DNA from: Mediterraneibacter glycyrrhizinilyticus
Lineage (GTDB): Bacteria; Bacillota; Clostridia; Lachnospirales; Lachnospiraceae
DNA: 64,000 nucleotides
Assembly (NCBI RefSeq): GCF_016902345.1
Contig: NZ_JACJLR010000005.1
Span: forward strand, 62,001-126,000
Direction: 5' to 3'
Shown here piece after piece: positions 35,185-44,015 of this stretch (its first letter is position 1; every line of letters begins with the position of its first letter). A program made the translations under genes and the position numbers. Below the pieces are notes generated by a model. It saw only the letters and a program-made list of their open reading frames with translations. It did not search any database and had not been told where the DNA came from.

Positions 35185-35484
35185 ATGGACATGGCAAACA
35201 GGATATCAGATGAGACCATAGAATATGTCGGTATACTGGCAAAACTGGAACTGTCAGATTCGGAAAAAGAAGCGGCGAAAGCCGATATGGAAAAGATGCT
35301 TGATTATATAGATACTCTCAACGAACTGGATACATCGGGAATAGAACCCATGTCCCATGTGTTCCAGGTCAGCAATGTGTTCCGGGAGGATGTCGTGACA
35401 AACGGAGACAACAGGGAAGAAATGCTGGCAAATGCGCCGCAGCGCAAAGAAGACAGTTTCGAAGTGCCGCGGACGATCGGTTGA
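35185..35484 (+). CDS. gatC: Asp/Glu-tRNA amidotransferase subunit C
   Basis: The 99-aa protein matches GatC: ISDETIEYVGILAKLELS at the N-terminus, the central MLDYIDTLNELDTSGIEPM, and REDVV toward the end. It wraps around GatA and holds the GatA-GatB complex together. Its end lies just before the gatA start. GGAAGGGAG precedes the ATG. Confidence 0.94.
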   Translation: MDMANRISDETIEYVGILAKLELSDSEKEAAKADMEKMLDYIDTLNELDTSGIEPMSHVFQVSNVFREDVVTNGDNREEMLANAPQRKEDSFEVPRTIG

Positions 35485-35504
35485 GAGAAAAGGCGGTGAA
35501 GAGA

Positions 35505-37049
35505 ATGGAAATTTTAGGACTTACAGCGCTTGAACTTGGAGAGAAGATACAGAAACGGGAAATTTCCGTGCGCGAGGCTTCCGAGGCGGCGCTGGCACAG
35601 GCACAGGCAGCGGAACCGGCGGTCAACAGTTACGTGACCCTGGATCCGGAGGGAGCATTAAGACAGGCAGACGAGATACAGAAGAAGATCGATGCGGGAG
35701 ACCTGAACAGCCCCCTGGCAGGGGTGCCTGTAGCGGTGAAAGATAACATGTGCATCAAGGGACAGCTTACTACGTGCAGCTCAAAGATCCTCTCCAATTT
35801 TAAGCCTGTCTATACGGCGGAGGCGGTCCGGAATCTGCAGAAGGCAGGAGCGGTCATACTGGGAAAGACCAATATGGATGAATTCGCCATGGGGAGCACG
35901 ACAGAGACATCCTACTACGGCCCCACAAAGAATCCTCACAATACAGCTTACGTTCCGGGGGGCTCTTCGGGCGGTTCCTGTGCGGCTGTGGCAGCGCAGG
36001 AGTGTTTTGGGGCACTCGGATCTGACACGGGCGGATCGATCCGGCAGCCCAGCTCCTTCTGCGGCGTGGTGGGGATGAAACCGACCTACGGTACAGTCTC
36101 CCGTTATGGGCTGATCGCATACGGATCTTCTCTTGATCAGATCGGGCCGATCACGAAGGATGTTGCGGACTGTGCGGCATTCCTGGAGGTGATCGCATCC
36201 CATGACCCGAAAGACAGCACTTCGATCCGCAGAGAGGATTACCGTTTTACAGAAGCCCTGACAGATGATGTGAGGGGGATGAAGATCGGGATCCCGAGAG
36301 ATTATATGGGGGAAGGCCTTGACAGCGAAGTGAGGGAAGCTGTCATGGCGGCTGCGAAAGTGCTGGAGGAGAGAGGCGCTGTCATAGAAGAATTTGATCT
36401 GGGACTTGTAAAATATGCGATCCCTGCTTACTATACCATCGCGTCAGCCGAGGCAAGCTCCAACCTGGAGCGGTTCGATGGTGTGAAATACGGCTACCGT
36501 GCGGGAGAGTATGAAGACCTCCATAATATGTATAAGAAGACACGCTCCGAGGGCTTCGGAGCGGAGGTCAAGCGGAGGATCATGCTTGGTTCCTTCGTGC
36601 TGAGCTCAGGATATTACGACGCATATTATCTGAAAGCCCTTCGGGTAAAAGCGCTGATCAAGAGAGCATTTGACGCTGCTTTTGAGAAGTATGACATGAT
36701 CCTTGGACCGGCTGCGCCGACGACGGCTCCGGAGCTGGGAAAAAGTCTGAGCGATCCTCTCAAGATGTACCTGGGAGATATCTACACGATCTCGGTAAAC
36801 CTTGCGGGCCTTCCGGGGATGAGCGTTCCGGTCGGGAAAGACAGCAGAGGACTGCCCATTGGGATGCAGCTCATTGGAAATGTGTTCCAGGAGAAGAAGC
36901 TGCTGCGCGCGGCGTACACCTACGAATGCGCCACTGGAAAGCAATTTGAGCAGGCGGCGCAGATAGGAACGGCAGCTGGAAGCAGAGCGGGTGAAAGCGG
37001 GGCAGAAAGCGTACAGGCAGATACAGCAAAGGAGGCACACCAGGCATGA
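35505..37049 (+). CDS. gatA: Asp/Glu-tRNA amidotransferase subunit A
   Basis: The 514-aa amidase-signature enzyme shows the Ser-cis-Ser-Lys triad: Lys in VAVKDNMC, serines in GGSSGGSC and GSDTGGSIRQP. It releases ammonia from glutamine for GatB. The ATG at 35505, with GGCGGTGAAGAG before it, is preferred over a TTG 24 bases earlier. The last 35 residues are a low-complexity Ala/Gly/Glu tail beyond the usual end. It overlaps gatB by 4 bp. Confidence 0.95.
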   Translation: MEILGLTALELGEKIQKREISVREASEAALAQAQAAEPAVNSYVTLDPEGALRQADEIQKKIDAGDLNSPLAGVPVAVKDNMCIKGQLTTCSSKILSNFKPVYTAEAVRNLQKAGAVILGKTNMDEFAMGSTTETSYYGPTKNPHNTAYVPGGSSGGSCAAVAAQECFGALGSDTGGSIRQPSSFCGVVGMKPTYGTVSRYGLIAYGSSLDQIGPITKDVADCAAFLEVIASHDPKDSTSIRREDYRFTEALTDDVRGMKIGIPRDYMGEGLDSEVREAVMAAAKVLEERGAVIEEFDLGLVKYAIPAYYTIASAEASSNLERFDGVKYGYRAGEYEDLHNMYKKTRSEGFGAEVKRRIMLGSFVLSSGYYDAYYLKALRVKALIKRAFDAAFEKYDMILGPAAPTTAPELGKSLSDPLKMYLGDIYTISVNLAGLPGMSVPVGKDSRGLPIGMQLIGNVFQEKKLLRAAYTYECATGKQFEQAAQIGTAAGSRAGESGAESVQADTAKEAHQA

Positions 37050-38482
37050 CGAAACAGTATGAGACAGTGATCGGACTGGAGGTCCATATCGAACTTGCGA
37101 CAAAGACAAAAATCTTCTGCGGATGCAGCACGGAGTTCGGCGGCACCCCAAACACCCATACCTGTCCGGTGTGTACCGGAATGCCGGGTTCCCTTCCGGT
37201 GTTAAATAAGCAGGTGGTGGAGTATGCCATGGCTTTGGGGCTTGTCACGAACTGCAGGATCACTCAGGTCTGCAAATTTGACCGGAAGAACTATTTCTAT
37301 CCGGATAACCCGCAGAACTATCAAATCTCGCAGCTTTATCTCCCGATTGCCCGGGACGGATATGTGGAGATCGAGGCCGGGAACGGGAAGAAGAAAGTAA
37401 GGATCCATGAGATGCACATGGAGGAGGATGCAGGAAAACTGGTTCATGATGAGTGGGACGATACCTCTCTGGTGGACTATAACCGAAGCGGCGTCCCTCT
37501 GGTGGAGATCGTCTCTGAGCCGGATATGCGCTCTGCGGATGAAGTGATCGCTTACCTGGAGAAACTCCGCATGATCGCCCAGTATCTCGGGGTCTCGGAC
37601 TGCAAGCTTCAGGAAGGATCCATGAGAGCGGACGTAAACCTGTCCGTGAGAGAAGTCGGGGCTGAAACTTTCGGAACCAGAACCGAGATGAAGAACCTGA
37701 ACTCTTTTAAGGCGATCGCCCATGCCATCGAAGGGGAGCGCACGCGTCAGATCGAGCTCCTGGACGCAGGGAAGGAAGTTGTCCAGGAGACACGGCGCTG
37801 GGATGACAACAAAGAACATTCCTATGCGATGCGTTCCAAGGAAGATGCACAGGATTACCGGTATTTCCCTGAGCCGGATCTTGTTCCCATTGTGATCAGC
37901 GATGAGTGGATCGCGGAGGTAAAAGCAAGACAGCCGGAACTTCGGACTGAGAAGCTGGAGCGGTATAAGAAAGAATTTGATATCCCCCGGTATGACGCAG
38001 AGATCATTACAGAGTCCAAGAAGATGGCAGATGTTTTTGAGGAGACCACGGCAGCCTGCGGCAAGCCGAAGAAGGTAGCAAACTGGCTGATGGTGGAAAC
38101 ACTCCGCCTTATGAAGGATCACGGAATGGAAGCAGAAGATCTCGCTTTCTCTCCGGTGAATCTGGCAAAGCTCATTGATCTGGTGGACGCCGGGACTATC
38201 AACAGCTCGGTTGCGAAAAAAGTGTTTGAGAAGATCTTTACAGATGATGTGGATCCGGAGAAATACGTGGAAGAAAAGGGGCTGAAGATGGTAAACGACG
38301 AAGGCGCCCTCAAAGAGACCATCGACAAAGTAATCGCATCGAATCCTCAGGCAGTGGCAGATTATAAAGGCGGTAAAGAGAAGGCGCTTGGAGCACTTAT
38401 GGGGCAGACTATGCGGGCCATGAAAGGAAAGGCAAATCCGGGAATCGTCACCCAGATGTTAAAGGAGATGCTGCAGGACTAA
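37046..38482 (+). CDS. gatB: Asp/Glu-tRNA amidotransferase subunit B
   Basis: The 478-aa protein has the GatB N-terminus ETVIGLEVHIELATKTKIFC, the zinc-site cysteines in CGCSTEF and CPVC, MHMEEDAGKL, and the C-terminal helical YqeY-like tail that grips tRNA. It phosphorylates and amidates Asp-tRNA(Asn) or Glu-tRNA(Gln). With aspS2 upstream, Asn-tRNA formation is the likely main role; Gln-tRNA formation is also expected if the host lacks GlnRS. Confidence 0.96.
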   Translation: MTKQYETVIGLEVHIELATKTKIFCGCSTEFGGTPNTHTCPVCTGMPGSLPVLNKQVVEYAMALGLVTNCRITQVCKFDRKNYFYPDNPQNYQISQLYLPIARDGYVEIEAGNGKKKVRIHEMHMEEDAGKLVHDEWDDTSLVDYNRSGVPLVEIVSEPDMRSADEVIAYLEKLRMIAQYLGVSDCKLQEGSMRADVNLSVREVGAETFGTRTEMKNLNSFKAIAHAIEGERTRQIELLDAGKEVVQETRRWDDNKEHSYAMRSKEDAQDYRYFPEPDLVPIVISDEWIAEVKARQPELRTEKLERYKKEFDIPRYDAEIITESKKMADVFEETTAACGKPKKVANWLMVETLRLMKDHGMEAEDLAFSPVNLAKLIDLVDAGTINSSVAKKVFEKIFTDDVDPEKYVEEKGLKMVNDEGALKETIDKVIASNPQAVADYKGGKEKALGALMGQTMRAMKGKANPGIVTQMLKEMLQD

Positions 38483-38488
38483 GCGTTG

Positions 38489-38517
38489 CTTGCAAAAAAG
38501 CTGTTTATATCGTACAA
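38489..38517 (+). promoter_or_regulatory. Promoter of the ecf-truA operon
   Basis: TTGCAA (38489-38494), 17 bp, then TACAAT (38512-38517), just after gatB. The predicted start near 38524 puts the following hairpin inside this transcript's leader. Confidence 0.65.
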
Positions 38518-38532
38518 TATAGCCTGATACTG

Positions 38533-38574
38533 CGTTCACAGGGGACGAAGAAGAGCGGCCTCTGTGAACGTTTT
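38533..38574 (+). terminator. Terminator-like hairpin between gatB and ecfA1
   Basis: A stem of at least 9 bp (38533-38541 with 38562-38570) followed by TTTT. It can end the gatCAB transcript, but because a promoter lies upstream of it, it would also be transcribed into the ecf leader. Confidence 0.75.
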
Positions 38575-38611
38575 GCAACAGGGAACAGAGAAACAATGGA
38601 GGCGGCAGCCT

Positions 38612-39463
38612 ATGGATATGATACATGCCGAAGAGCTTGTATATGAATATGATAAAAGGGATGAAGAAGGAAACATCATCGGGACGAACCGCGCTATAGA
38701 TGGTGTGGATATTGATGTCACGCCGGGATCTTTCGTGGCTGTACTGGGGCATAACGGTTCCGGAAAGTCTACTCTTGCGAAACATATGAACGCCATCCTT
38801 GTACCGACAGGAGGGACAATGTGGGTGGACGGAAAGGATACCCGGGATCCGAATGAACTCTGGAATGTACGCCAGAGTGCAGGGATGGTGTTCCAGAACC
38901 CGGACAATCAGATCATCGGTACTGTGGTGGAAGAAGACGTGGGATTCGGACCGGAGAACCTGGGAGTGCCTACGGATGAAATCTGGAAGCGGGTGGAGGA
39001 CAGCCTGCGGGCAGTGGGAATGATCAAATACCGGAACTCTTCCCCGAATAAGCTCTCGGGGGGACAGAAGCAGAGAGTGGCGATCGCAGGGGTCATTGCT
39101 ATGGAACCCAAGTGTATCGTCCTCGATGAACCCACAGCGATGCTGGATCCGAATGGCCGCAGGGAAGTGATCCGGGCGGTGGAAAAGCTGAGAAAAGAGA
39201 AGAATGTGACGGTGATTCTGATCACCCACTATATGGAAGAAGTCGTCGATGCAGATCAGGTCTTTGTGATGGATGACGGGCATATTGTCATGCACGGCAC
39301 CCCGAGGGAAATCTTCAGCAGAGTGGACGAGCTGAAGGCGTATCGTATGGATGTCCCCCAGGTGACAATGCTGGCGGAAGAACTCAGGAAGCGGGGACTT
39401 GCCCTGCCGAAAGGAATACTCAGAAGGGAAGAGTTGGTAGAAGCCTTATGTCAATTGCGTTAG
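38612..39463 (+). CDS. ecfA1: ECF transporter energy-coupling ATPase A1
   Basis: The 283-aa ATPase has Walker A GHNGSGKST, Q-loop QNPDNQI typical of EcfA proteins, signature LSGGQKQRVAIAGV and Walker B IVLDEPTAMLDP. It drives uptake of vitamins or metals with EcfA2, EcfT and exchangeable S components. No S component is encoded here. The ATG at 38612 has GGAGG nine bases upstream. It overlaps ecfA2 by 16 bp. Confidence 0.95.
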   Translation: MDMIHAEELVYEYDKRDEEGNIIGTNRAIDGVDIDVTPGSFVAVLGHNGSGKSTLAKHMNAILVPTGGTMWVDGKDTRDPNELWNVRQSAGMVFQNPDNQIIGTVVEEDVGFGPENLGVPTDEIWKRVEDSLRAVGMIKYRNSSPNKLSGGQKQRVAIAGVIAMEPKCIVLDEPTAMLDPNGRREVIRAVEKLRKEKNVTVILITHYMEEVVDADQVFVMDDGHIVMHGTPREIFSRVDELKAYRMDVPQVTMLAEELRKRGLALPKGILRREELVEALCQLR

Positions 39464-40311
39464 AACATGTGAATTATGTATATAGTCCCGGGACCGCATA
39501 TGAGAAGCAGGCGCTTAAAGATGTCAGTTTCGAGATTGAACAGGGACAGTTCGTGGGTATCATCGGACATACCGGTTCGGGAAAATCCACACTGATCCAG
39601 CATCTGAACGGTCTGATAAAAGCCACATCCGGCAGGATCCTCTATGATGGACAGAATATTTATGATGATGGATATGATATGAGAAAATTAAGAGGCCAGG
39701 TAGGGCTTGTCTTCCAGTATCCGGAATATCAGCTCTTTGAGGCGGATGTGCTGAGCGATGTATGCTTTGGGCCGAAGAATCAGGGGCTTTCCCAGGAGGA
39801 ATGTGAGGCGCGGGCCAAAGAAGCCCTTGAGATGGTGGGGTTCCCGGAGAAATATTACCGTCAGTCCCCCTTTGAACTCTCCGGTGGACAGAAACGGCGT
39901 GCTGCGATCGCGGGTATCCTTGCCATGCGTCCGAAGGTGCTCATACTGGATGAGCCCACGGCAGGTCTGGATCCGAAAGGCAGGGATGAGATACTGGATC
40001 AGGTGGAGTATCTGCACAGGGAGACTGGGATGACGGTCATCCTGGTCTCACACAGTATGGAAGATATTGCCAGATATGTGGATCGTATCATCGTGATGAA
40101 CCATGGGGAGAAGATGCTGGACGGTGCCCCGCGGGAGGTGTTTGCGCATTACAAAGAACTGGAGAAAGTGGGGCTTGCGGCACCCCAGGTGACTTATGTG
40201 ATGCATGATCTGAAAGAACGCGGTTTTGCCGTGTCACCGGATGCGACGACCATAGAGGAAGCTGCAGATGAGATCATGAAGAGTTTTGAAGGGACGGGCA
40301 GCAGAAAATGA
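39448..40311 (+). CDS. ecfA2: ECF transporter energy-coupling ATPase A2
   Basis: The 287-aa ATPase has Walker A GHTGSGKST, Q-loop QYPEYQLFE (the A2 form), signature LSGGQKRRAAIAGI and Walker B LILDEPTAGLDP. It pairs with EcfA1. It starts inside the 3' end of ecfA1 and ends over the ecfT start. Confidence 0.95.
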   Translation: MSIALEHVNYVYSPGTAYEKQALKDVSFEIEQGQFVGIIGHTGSGKSTLIQHLNGLIKATSGRILYDGQNIYDDGYDMRKLRGQVGLVFQYPEYQLFEADVLSDVCFGPKNQGLSQEECEARAKEALEMVGFPEKYYRQSPFELSGGQKRRAAIAGILAMRPKVLILDEPTAGLDPKGRDEILDQVEYLHRETGMTVILVSHSMEDIARYVDRIIVMNHGEKMLDGAPREVFAHYKELEKVGLAAPQVTYVMHDLKERGFAVSPDATTIEEAADEIMKSFEGTGSRK

Positions 40312-41132
40312 TCAGAGATATAACGATCGGACAATATTATCCGGCACAGAGCCGGATCCACAGGCTGGATCCCAGGGTGAAGATCATCTGCACCCTTCTT
40401 TTTCTCGTGTCCCTTTTTATACAGAACAGTCTGCTGGGTTATCTTGTGGCAACACTGTTTCTGGGATGCGTGATCAAATTTTCCAAAGTGCCGGTTAAAT
40501 ATATCGTGAAAGGACTCAAACCGGTGGTGATCCTCCTCCTTTTTACCGTGGTCATGAACCTGTTTCTGACAAGGGGCGGCAGTACACTGGTGCATTTCGG
40601 GATCTTTACGATCACGGAGAGCGGTCTGCGGACATCTGTTTTTATGGCGGTACGCCTGATCTATCTGGTGATGGGCTCGTCGATCATGACATTCACTACA
40701 TCGCCCAACGGGCTGACTGACGGGTTGGAGAAACTGCTTTATCCGCTAAACAAGATCAATGTACCGGTCCATGAAGTGGCGATGATGATGTCCATCGCGC
40801 TGCGCTTTATCCCAATCCTGCTGGAGGAGACGGATAAGATCATGAAGGCGCAGATGGCAAGAGGAGCAGACTTTGAATCGGGAAACATCATTCAGAGAGC
40901 AAAAGCGATGGTGCCGATCCTGGTGCCCCTCTTTGTGTCTGCATTCCGCCGCGCCAACGATCTTGCCATGGCGATGGAGGCGAGGTGCTACCACGGCGGC
41001 GAGGGAAGGACCAAGATGAAGCCGCTGAAATATAAACCGGGAGATTTTCGGGCATATATTATCACAATGCTTTATCTGGTGATCATTTTTATGGTCGGAA
41101 GATTTGTTCCGTTCAGACTGTGGATCTTCTGA
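40308..41132 (+). CDS. ecfT: ECF transporter membrane subunit EcfT
   Basis: The 274-aa membrane protein begins with the family-typical IGQYYPAQSRIHRLDPRVK and has about five membrane helices. The coupling-helix Ala-Arg-Gly motif is seen in QMARGADFE, and AMEARCYHGGEGRT provides the second. It links the two ATPases to the S component. Overlaps ecfA2 by 4 bp. Confidence 0.95.
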   Translation: MIRDITIGQYYPAQSRIHRLDPRVKIICTLLFLVSLFIQNSLLGYLVATLFLGCVIKFSKVPVKYIVKGLKPVVILLLFTVVMNLFLTRGGSTLVHFGIFTITESGLRTSVFMAVRLIYLVMGSSIMTFTTSPNGLTDGLEKLLYPLNKINVPVHEVAMMMSIALRFIPILLEETDKIMKAQMARGADFESGNIIQRAKAMVPILVPLFVSAFRRANDLAMAMEARCYHGGEGRTKMKPLKYKPGDFRAYIITMLYLVIIFMVGRFVPFRLWIF

Positions 41133-41228
41133 CGATAAGGCCAGGAAAAACCGGCGCCGGTATGAGATTTAACATTTGACAGATGATCCGCAGGGATTGT
41201 CTGTCAATTGCTGTATCAGGAGGAAATT

Positions 41229-41981
41229 ATGAAAAGGATAAAGCTGACTGTGGCATATGACGGGACGGACTACTGCGGATGGCAGGTCCAGCCCAACGGC
41301 ATTACGGTGGAGGAGGTGCTCAACCGGAAACTCTCCGAGCTTACCGGGGAGAACATCACGGTGATCGGCGCCAGCCGGACTGATTCCGGCGTCCATGCGC
41401 AGGGCAATGTGGCTGTGTTTGACTCGGATACGACGATCCCTCCGGAACGGGTTGCATATGCTCTGAATCGTAAGCTGCCTGAAGATATTGTTGTGATACG
41501 GTCGGAAGAAGTGCCCGGGGACTGGCATCCCAGGTATCAGGAGACGGTAAAGACTTACCAATATCATATCCTGAACCGGGAGATGCCCGATCCGATCCGC
41601 AGGCGCGACACATATTTTGTCTCCTATCCGCTGGATCTGGAGGCGATGCGATGCGCTGCTGCTTATCTGAAAGGGGAACATGATTTCAGAAGTTTCTGCA
41701 ATGTCCATACGGAGGTGCAGGATACTGTAAGAACGATCTATGATCTGGATATCATCCGCGAAGGAGATCTGATCACGATACGAATCCGTGGGAATGGATT
41801 TCTTTACAATATGGTCCGGATCATTGCGGGGACGCTGGTCAGGGTCGGAAGAGGGTTTTACCGCCCGGATCAGGTACGGGAGATCCTGGAGAAGAGAGAA
41901 CGGACCGAGGCCGGAGTGACCGCGCCTCCCCAGGGACTGGTGCTGGTAAAGATTGATTATCCCGGGAAAGACTGTAAGTGA
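41229..41981 (+). CDS. truA: tRNA pseudouridine(38-40) synthase
   Basis: The 250-aa enzyme shows the TruA N-terminus (AYDGTDYCGWQ) and the catalytic Asp in SRTDSGVHA, plus GNGFLYNMVRIIAGTL. It makes pseudouridine at positions 38-40 of the tRNA anticodon arm. The ATG at 41229 follows AGGAGGAAATT. The ecfA1-ecfA2-ecfT-truA order is the common Firmicutes arrangement. Confidence 0.96.
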   Translation: MKRIKLTVAYDGTDYCGWQVQPNGITVEEVLNRKLSELTGENITVIGASRTDSGVHAQGNVAVFDSDTTIPPERVAYALNRKLPEDIVVIRSEEVPGDWHPRYQETVKTYQYHILNREMPDPIRRRDTYFVSYPLDLEAMRCAAAYLKGEHDFRSFCNVHTEVQDTVRTIYDLDIIREGDLITIRIRGNGFLYNMVRIIAGTLVRVGRGFYRPDQVREILEKRERTEAGVTAPPQGLVLVKIDYPGKDCK

Positions 41982-42033
41982 TCAGAACCGGTTTTGAACC
42001 CGAAAGATACTCTGTGCAGATGTCTCCTGCTGA

Positions 42034-42079
42034 TTGACATTTCCCCGGTTCGTTGTTAGTATTAATTTAACCAAATTAA
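42034..42079 (+). promoter_or_regulatory. nagB promoter with inverted repeat at the start site
   Basis: TTGACA (42034-42039), 17 bp, then TAGTAT (42057-42062). TTAATTT (42062-42068) and AAATTAA (42073-42079) form a perfect 7-bp inverted repeat around the expected start near 42069. A repressor site is plausible; no regulator gene is adjacent. Confidence 0.7.
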
Positions 42080-42133
42080 ACGCCGCCGTTTCCGGGGGGC
42101 TGACTGGTATTATGTAATTAGGAGGAGAGAACC

Positions 42134-42868
42134 ATGATTAAAATTTATGAGGCAAAAGATTACCAGGAGATGAGCAGAAAGGCAGCAAATATTCTGTCTG
42201 CCCAGATCATTCTGAAACCGGATTGCGTCTTGGGGTTAGCAACCGGTTCCACGCCGATCGGTACCTATGATCAGCTCGTGGAATGGTACGAAAAAGGGGA
42301 CCTTGATTTCAGCAAAGTAAAGAGTGTGAATCTGGATGAGTATAAAGGTCTCGAGAAAACGAATGATCAGAGTTATTACTATTTCATGCATAAGCATCTT
42401 TTTGACAGGGTGAATATCGATCCGGCAAATACCAATGTGCCGGATGGTATGGAAACAGATACAGAGAAAGAATGTCAGCGATATGAGGAGCTGATCGATT
42501 CGCTTGGAGGCGTTGATATCCAGCTTCTGGGAATTGGGCGCAACGGCCATATCGGATTTAATGAGCCGGATTCTGCTTTTGCCCAGAAGACACACTGCGT
42601 GAATCTGGCAGAGAGCACGATCGATGCGAACAAGCGTTTCTTTGCATCTGCTGATGAGGTGCCCCGACAGGCGTATTCGATGGGAATCGGGACGATCATG
42701 CGTGCGAAAAAGATCCTGCTCCTTGCAAGTGGGGAGGATAAGGCTGACGCTGTGGCGAAGGCGTTTTTCGGGCCGGTTACACCGGAGGTTCCGGCGTCGA
42801 TCCTGCAGTTCCACAGCGATGTTGTCGTGATCGGTGATACTTTGGCATTATCAAAGATGCCGAGATAA
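42134..42868 (+). CDS. nagB: Glucosamine-6-phosphate deaminase
   Basis: The 244-aa enzyme has the NagB motifs GLATGSTPIG, SVNLDEYKGL and the catalytic GIGRNGHIGFNEP. It converts glucosamine-6-phosphate to fructose-6-phosphate and ammonia. It has its own promoter with a dyad, a strong GGAGG site and a terminator. The PTS genes downstream probably bring in its substrate as N-acetylglucosamine; the deacetylase NagA is not in the window. Confidence 0.96.
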   Translation: MIKIYEAKDYQEMSRKAANILSAQIILKPDCVLGLATGSTPIGTYDQLVEWYEKGDLDFSKVKSVNLDEYKGLEKTNDQSYYYFMHKHLFDRVNIDPANTNVPDGMETDTEKECQRYEELIDSLGGVDIQLLGIGRNGHIGFNEPDSAFAQKTHCVNLAESTIDANKRFFASADEVPRQAYSMGIGTIMRAKKILLLASGEDKADAVAKAFFGPVTPEVPASILQFHSDVVVIGDTLALSKMPR

Positions 42869-42879
42869 TATGTTTTTTT

Positions 42880-42926
42880 GATCCGGGATGCGGTGTGAAG
42901 AGATCTACGGTATCCCGGATCTTTTC
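42880..42926 (+). terminator. nagB terminator
   Basis: A 10-bp perfect stem (42880-42889 with 42912-42921) followed by TTTTCT. Confidence 0.85.
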
Positions 42927-43019
42927 TATGTGTGTCGGACTGCACGTCTGCCTGTTTCAGGATAAATCTAAAAATATTAACAAAAAATAAAAAATATAAA
43001 TAAAAAATAAAACAAAAGA

Positions 43020-43048
43020 TTGACTTTTCTGTGCAGTTTTGATATAGT
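43020..43048 (+). promoter_or_regulatory. licT-PTS promoter
   Basis: TTGACT (43020-43025), 17 bp, then TATAGT (43043-43048), with the RAT site about 20 nt past the predicted start. Confidence 0.75.
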
Positions 43049-43072
43049 TTTGATATGAACTAAATACGAAAT

Positions 43073-43147
43073 GGATTGTTACTGTAAGGCAGGCAAAACC
43101 AAATTTTATAAGCAGGATAAGTATGTTTATAAGGTTTGGTTTTTTTG
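43073..43147 (+). promoter_or_regulatory. Ribonucleic antiterminator (RAT) overlapping a terminator
   Basis: The 28-nt RAT (43073-43100), beginning GGATTGTTACTG and ending GGCAGGCAAAACC, matches the sites bound by LicT/SacT/BglG proteins. Its 3' end overlaps a terminator: 43098-43110 pairs with about 43130-43142 and runs into seven or more Ts. LicT binding to the RAT blocks the terminator. The target protein is encoded immediately downstream, so the operon is autoregulated. Confidence 0.93.
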
Positions 43148-43166
43148 TTCCTTGGGAAGGTCAGAC

Positions 43167-44003
43167 ATGGTTATAGAAAAGGTGATCAATAACAATATTA
43201 TCTCTGCTTTTGATGAAGACGGAAGAGAGGTTGTCATCATGGGCAGAGGAATCGGGTTTGGCGTCAGACCGGGGGCGGTGGTCAGAGAGTCGAAGATTGA
43301 GAAAGTGTTCCGCATTGAGAGCAGGAGCATTGCGGAACAGTTGAAAGAACTGCTGGCACATATGCCTTTGGAACATGTACAGATATCTGACGATATCATT
43401 TCATTTGCTAAAAGCACATTGAAATTAAAACTGAATCAGAGTATTTATGTGACATTGACAGATCATATCAATTTTGCGATAGACCGGTATAAAAAAGGGA
43501 TTAATCTCGAAAATGTCCTTCTGTGGGAGATAAAGAGGTTCTATCCTCAGGAATATGAATTGGGGAAATATTCGATCGAACTGATCAGCAGCAGACTGCA
43601 TGTGGATCTTCCGGAGGATGAAGCCGGGTTCATCGCCCTGCATTTTGTGAACGCAGAGTACGGGACGGATATCCAGGATGCGCTGCATTTCCCGAACCAG
43701 ATGAAAGATATCCTCGGAATCGTTACGAAAGAGCTTGGGATTGAACTTGATGAAGGATCGCTGCATTATGAGCGGTTTATCACACATGTAAAATTCCTGC
43801 TCCAGAGAGTATACCGCAAAGAGCTGCTTCCGAATGAGGAGAGGGATCTTGCGGAGATGATGAAGATCAAGTACCCGAAAGAATATGCCTGCAGTGAGAA
43901 GATTGCAGAGTATATAGAGAAAACAGCAACCTGTAAACTGTCCGGAGAGGAAGTGATGTATCTGACGATCCATATCCGGCGAGTGACTATGGCGGAAGAA
44001 TAG
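43167..44003 (+). CDS. BglG/LicT family transcription antiterminator
   Basis: The 278-aa protein has the N-terminal RNA-binding domain (about 1-55, MVIEKVINNNIISAFDEDGRE...GRGIGFG) and two PTS regulation domains (about 65-165 and 172-278). Regulatory histidines are visible in LTDHINFAI and ALHFVNAEY of PRD1, and in RFITHVKF and YLTIHIRRV of PRD2. PTS phosphorylation of these controls its dimerisation and RNA binding. The RAT lies 67 nt upstream. The ATG at 43167 is chosen because GGGAAGG precedes it; earlier in-frame codons lie inside the RAT-terminator. Confidence 0.94.
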   Translation: MVIEKVINNNIISAFDEDGREVVIMGRGIGFGVRPGAVVRESKIEKVFRIESRSIAEQLKELLAHMPLEHVQISDDIISFAKSTLKLKLNQSIYVTLTDHINFAIDRYKKGINLENVLLWEIKRFYPQEYELGKYSIELISSRLHVDLPEDEAGFIALHFVNAEYGTDIQDALHFPNQMKDILGIVTKELGIELDEGSLHYERFITHVKFLLQRVYRKELLPNEERDLAEMMKIKYPKEYACSEKIAEYIEKTATCKLSGEEVMYLTIHIRRVTMAEE

Positions 44004-44015
44004 GAGGGAAGCATA

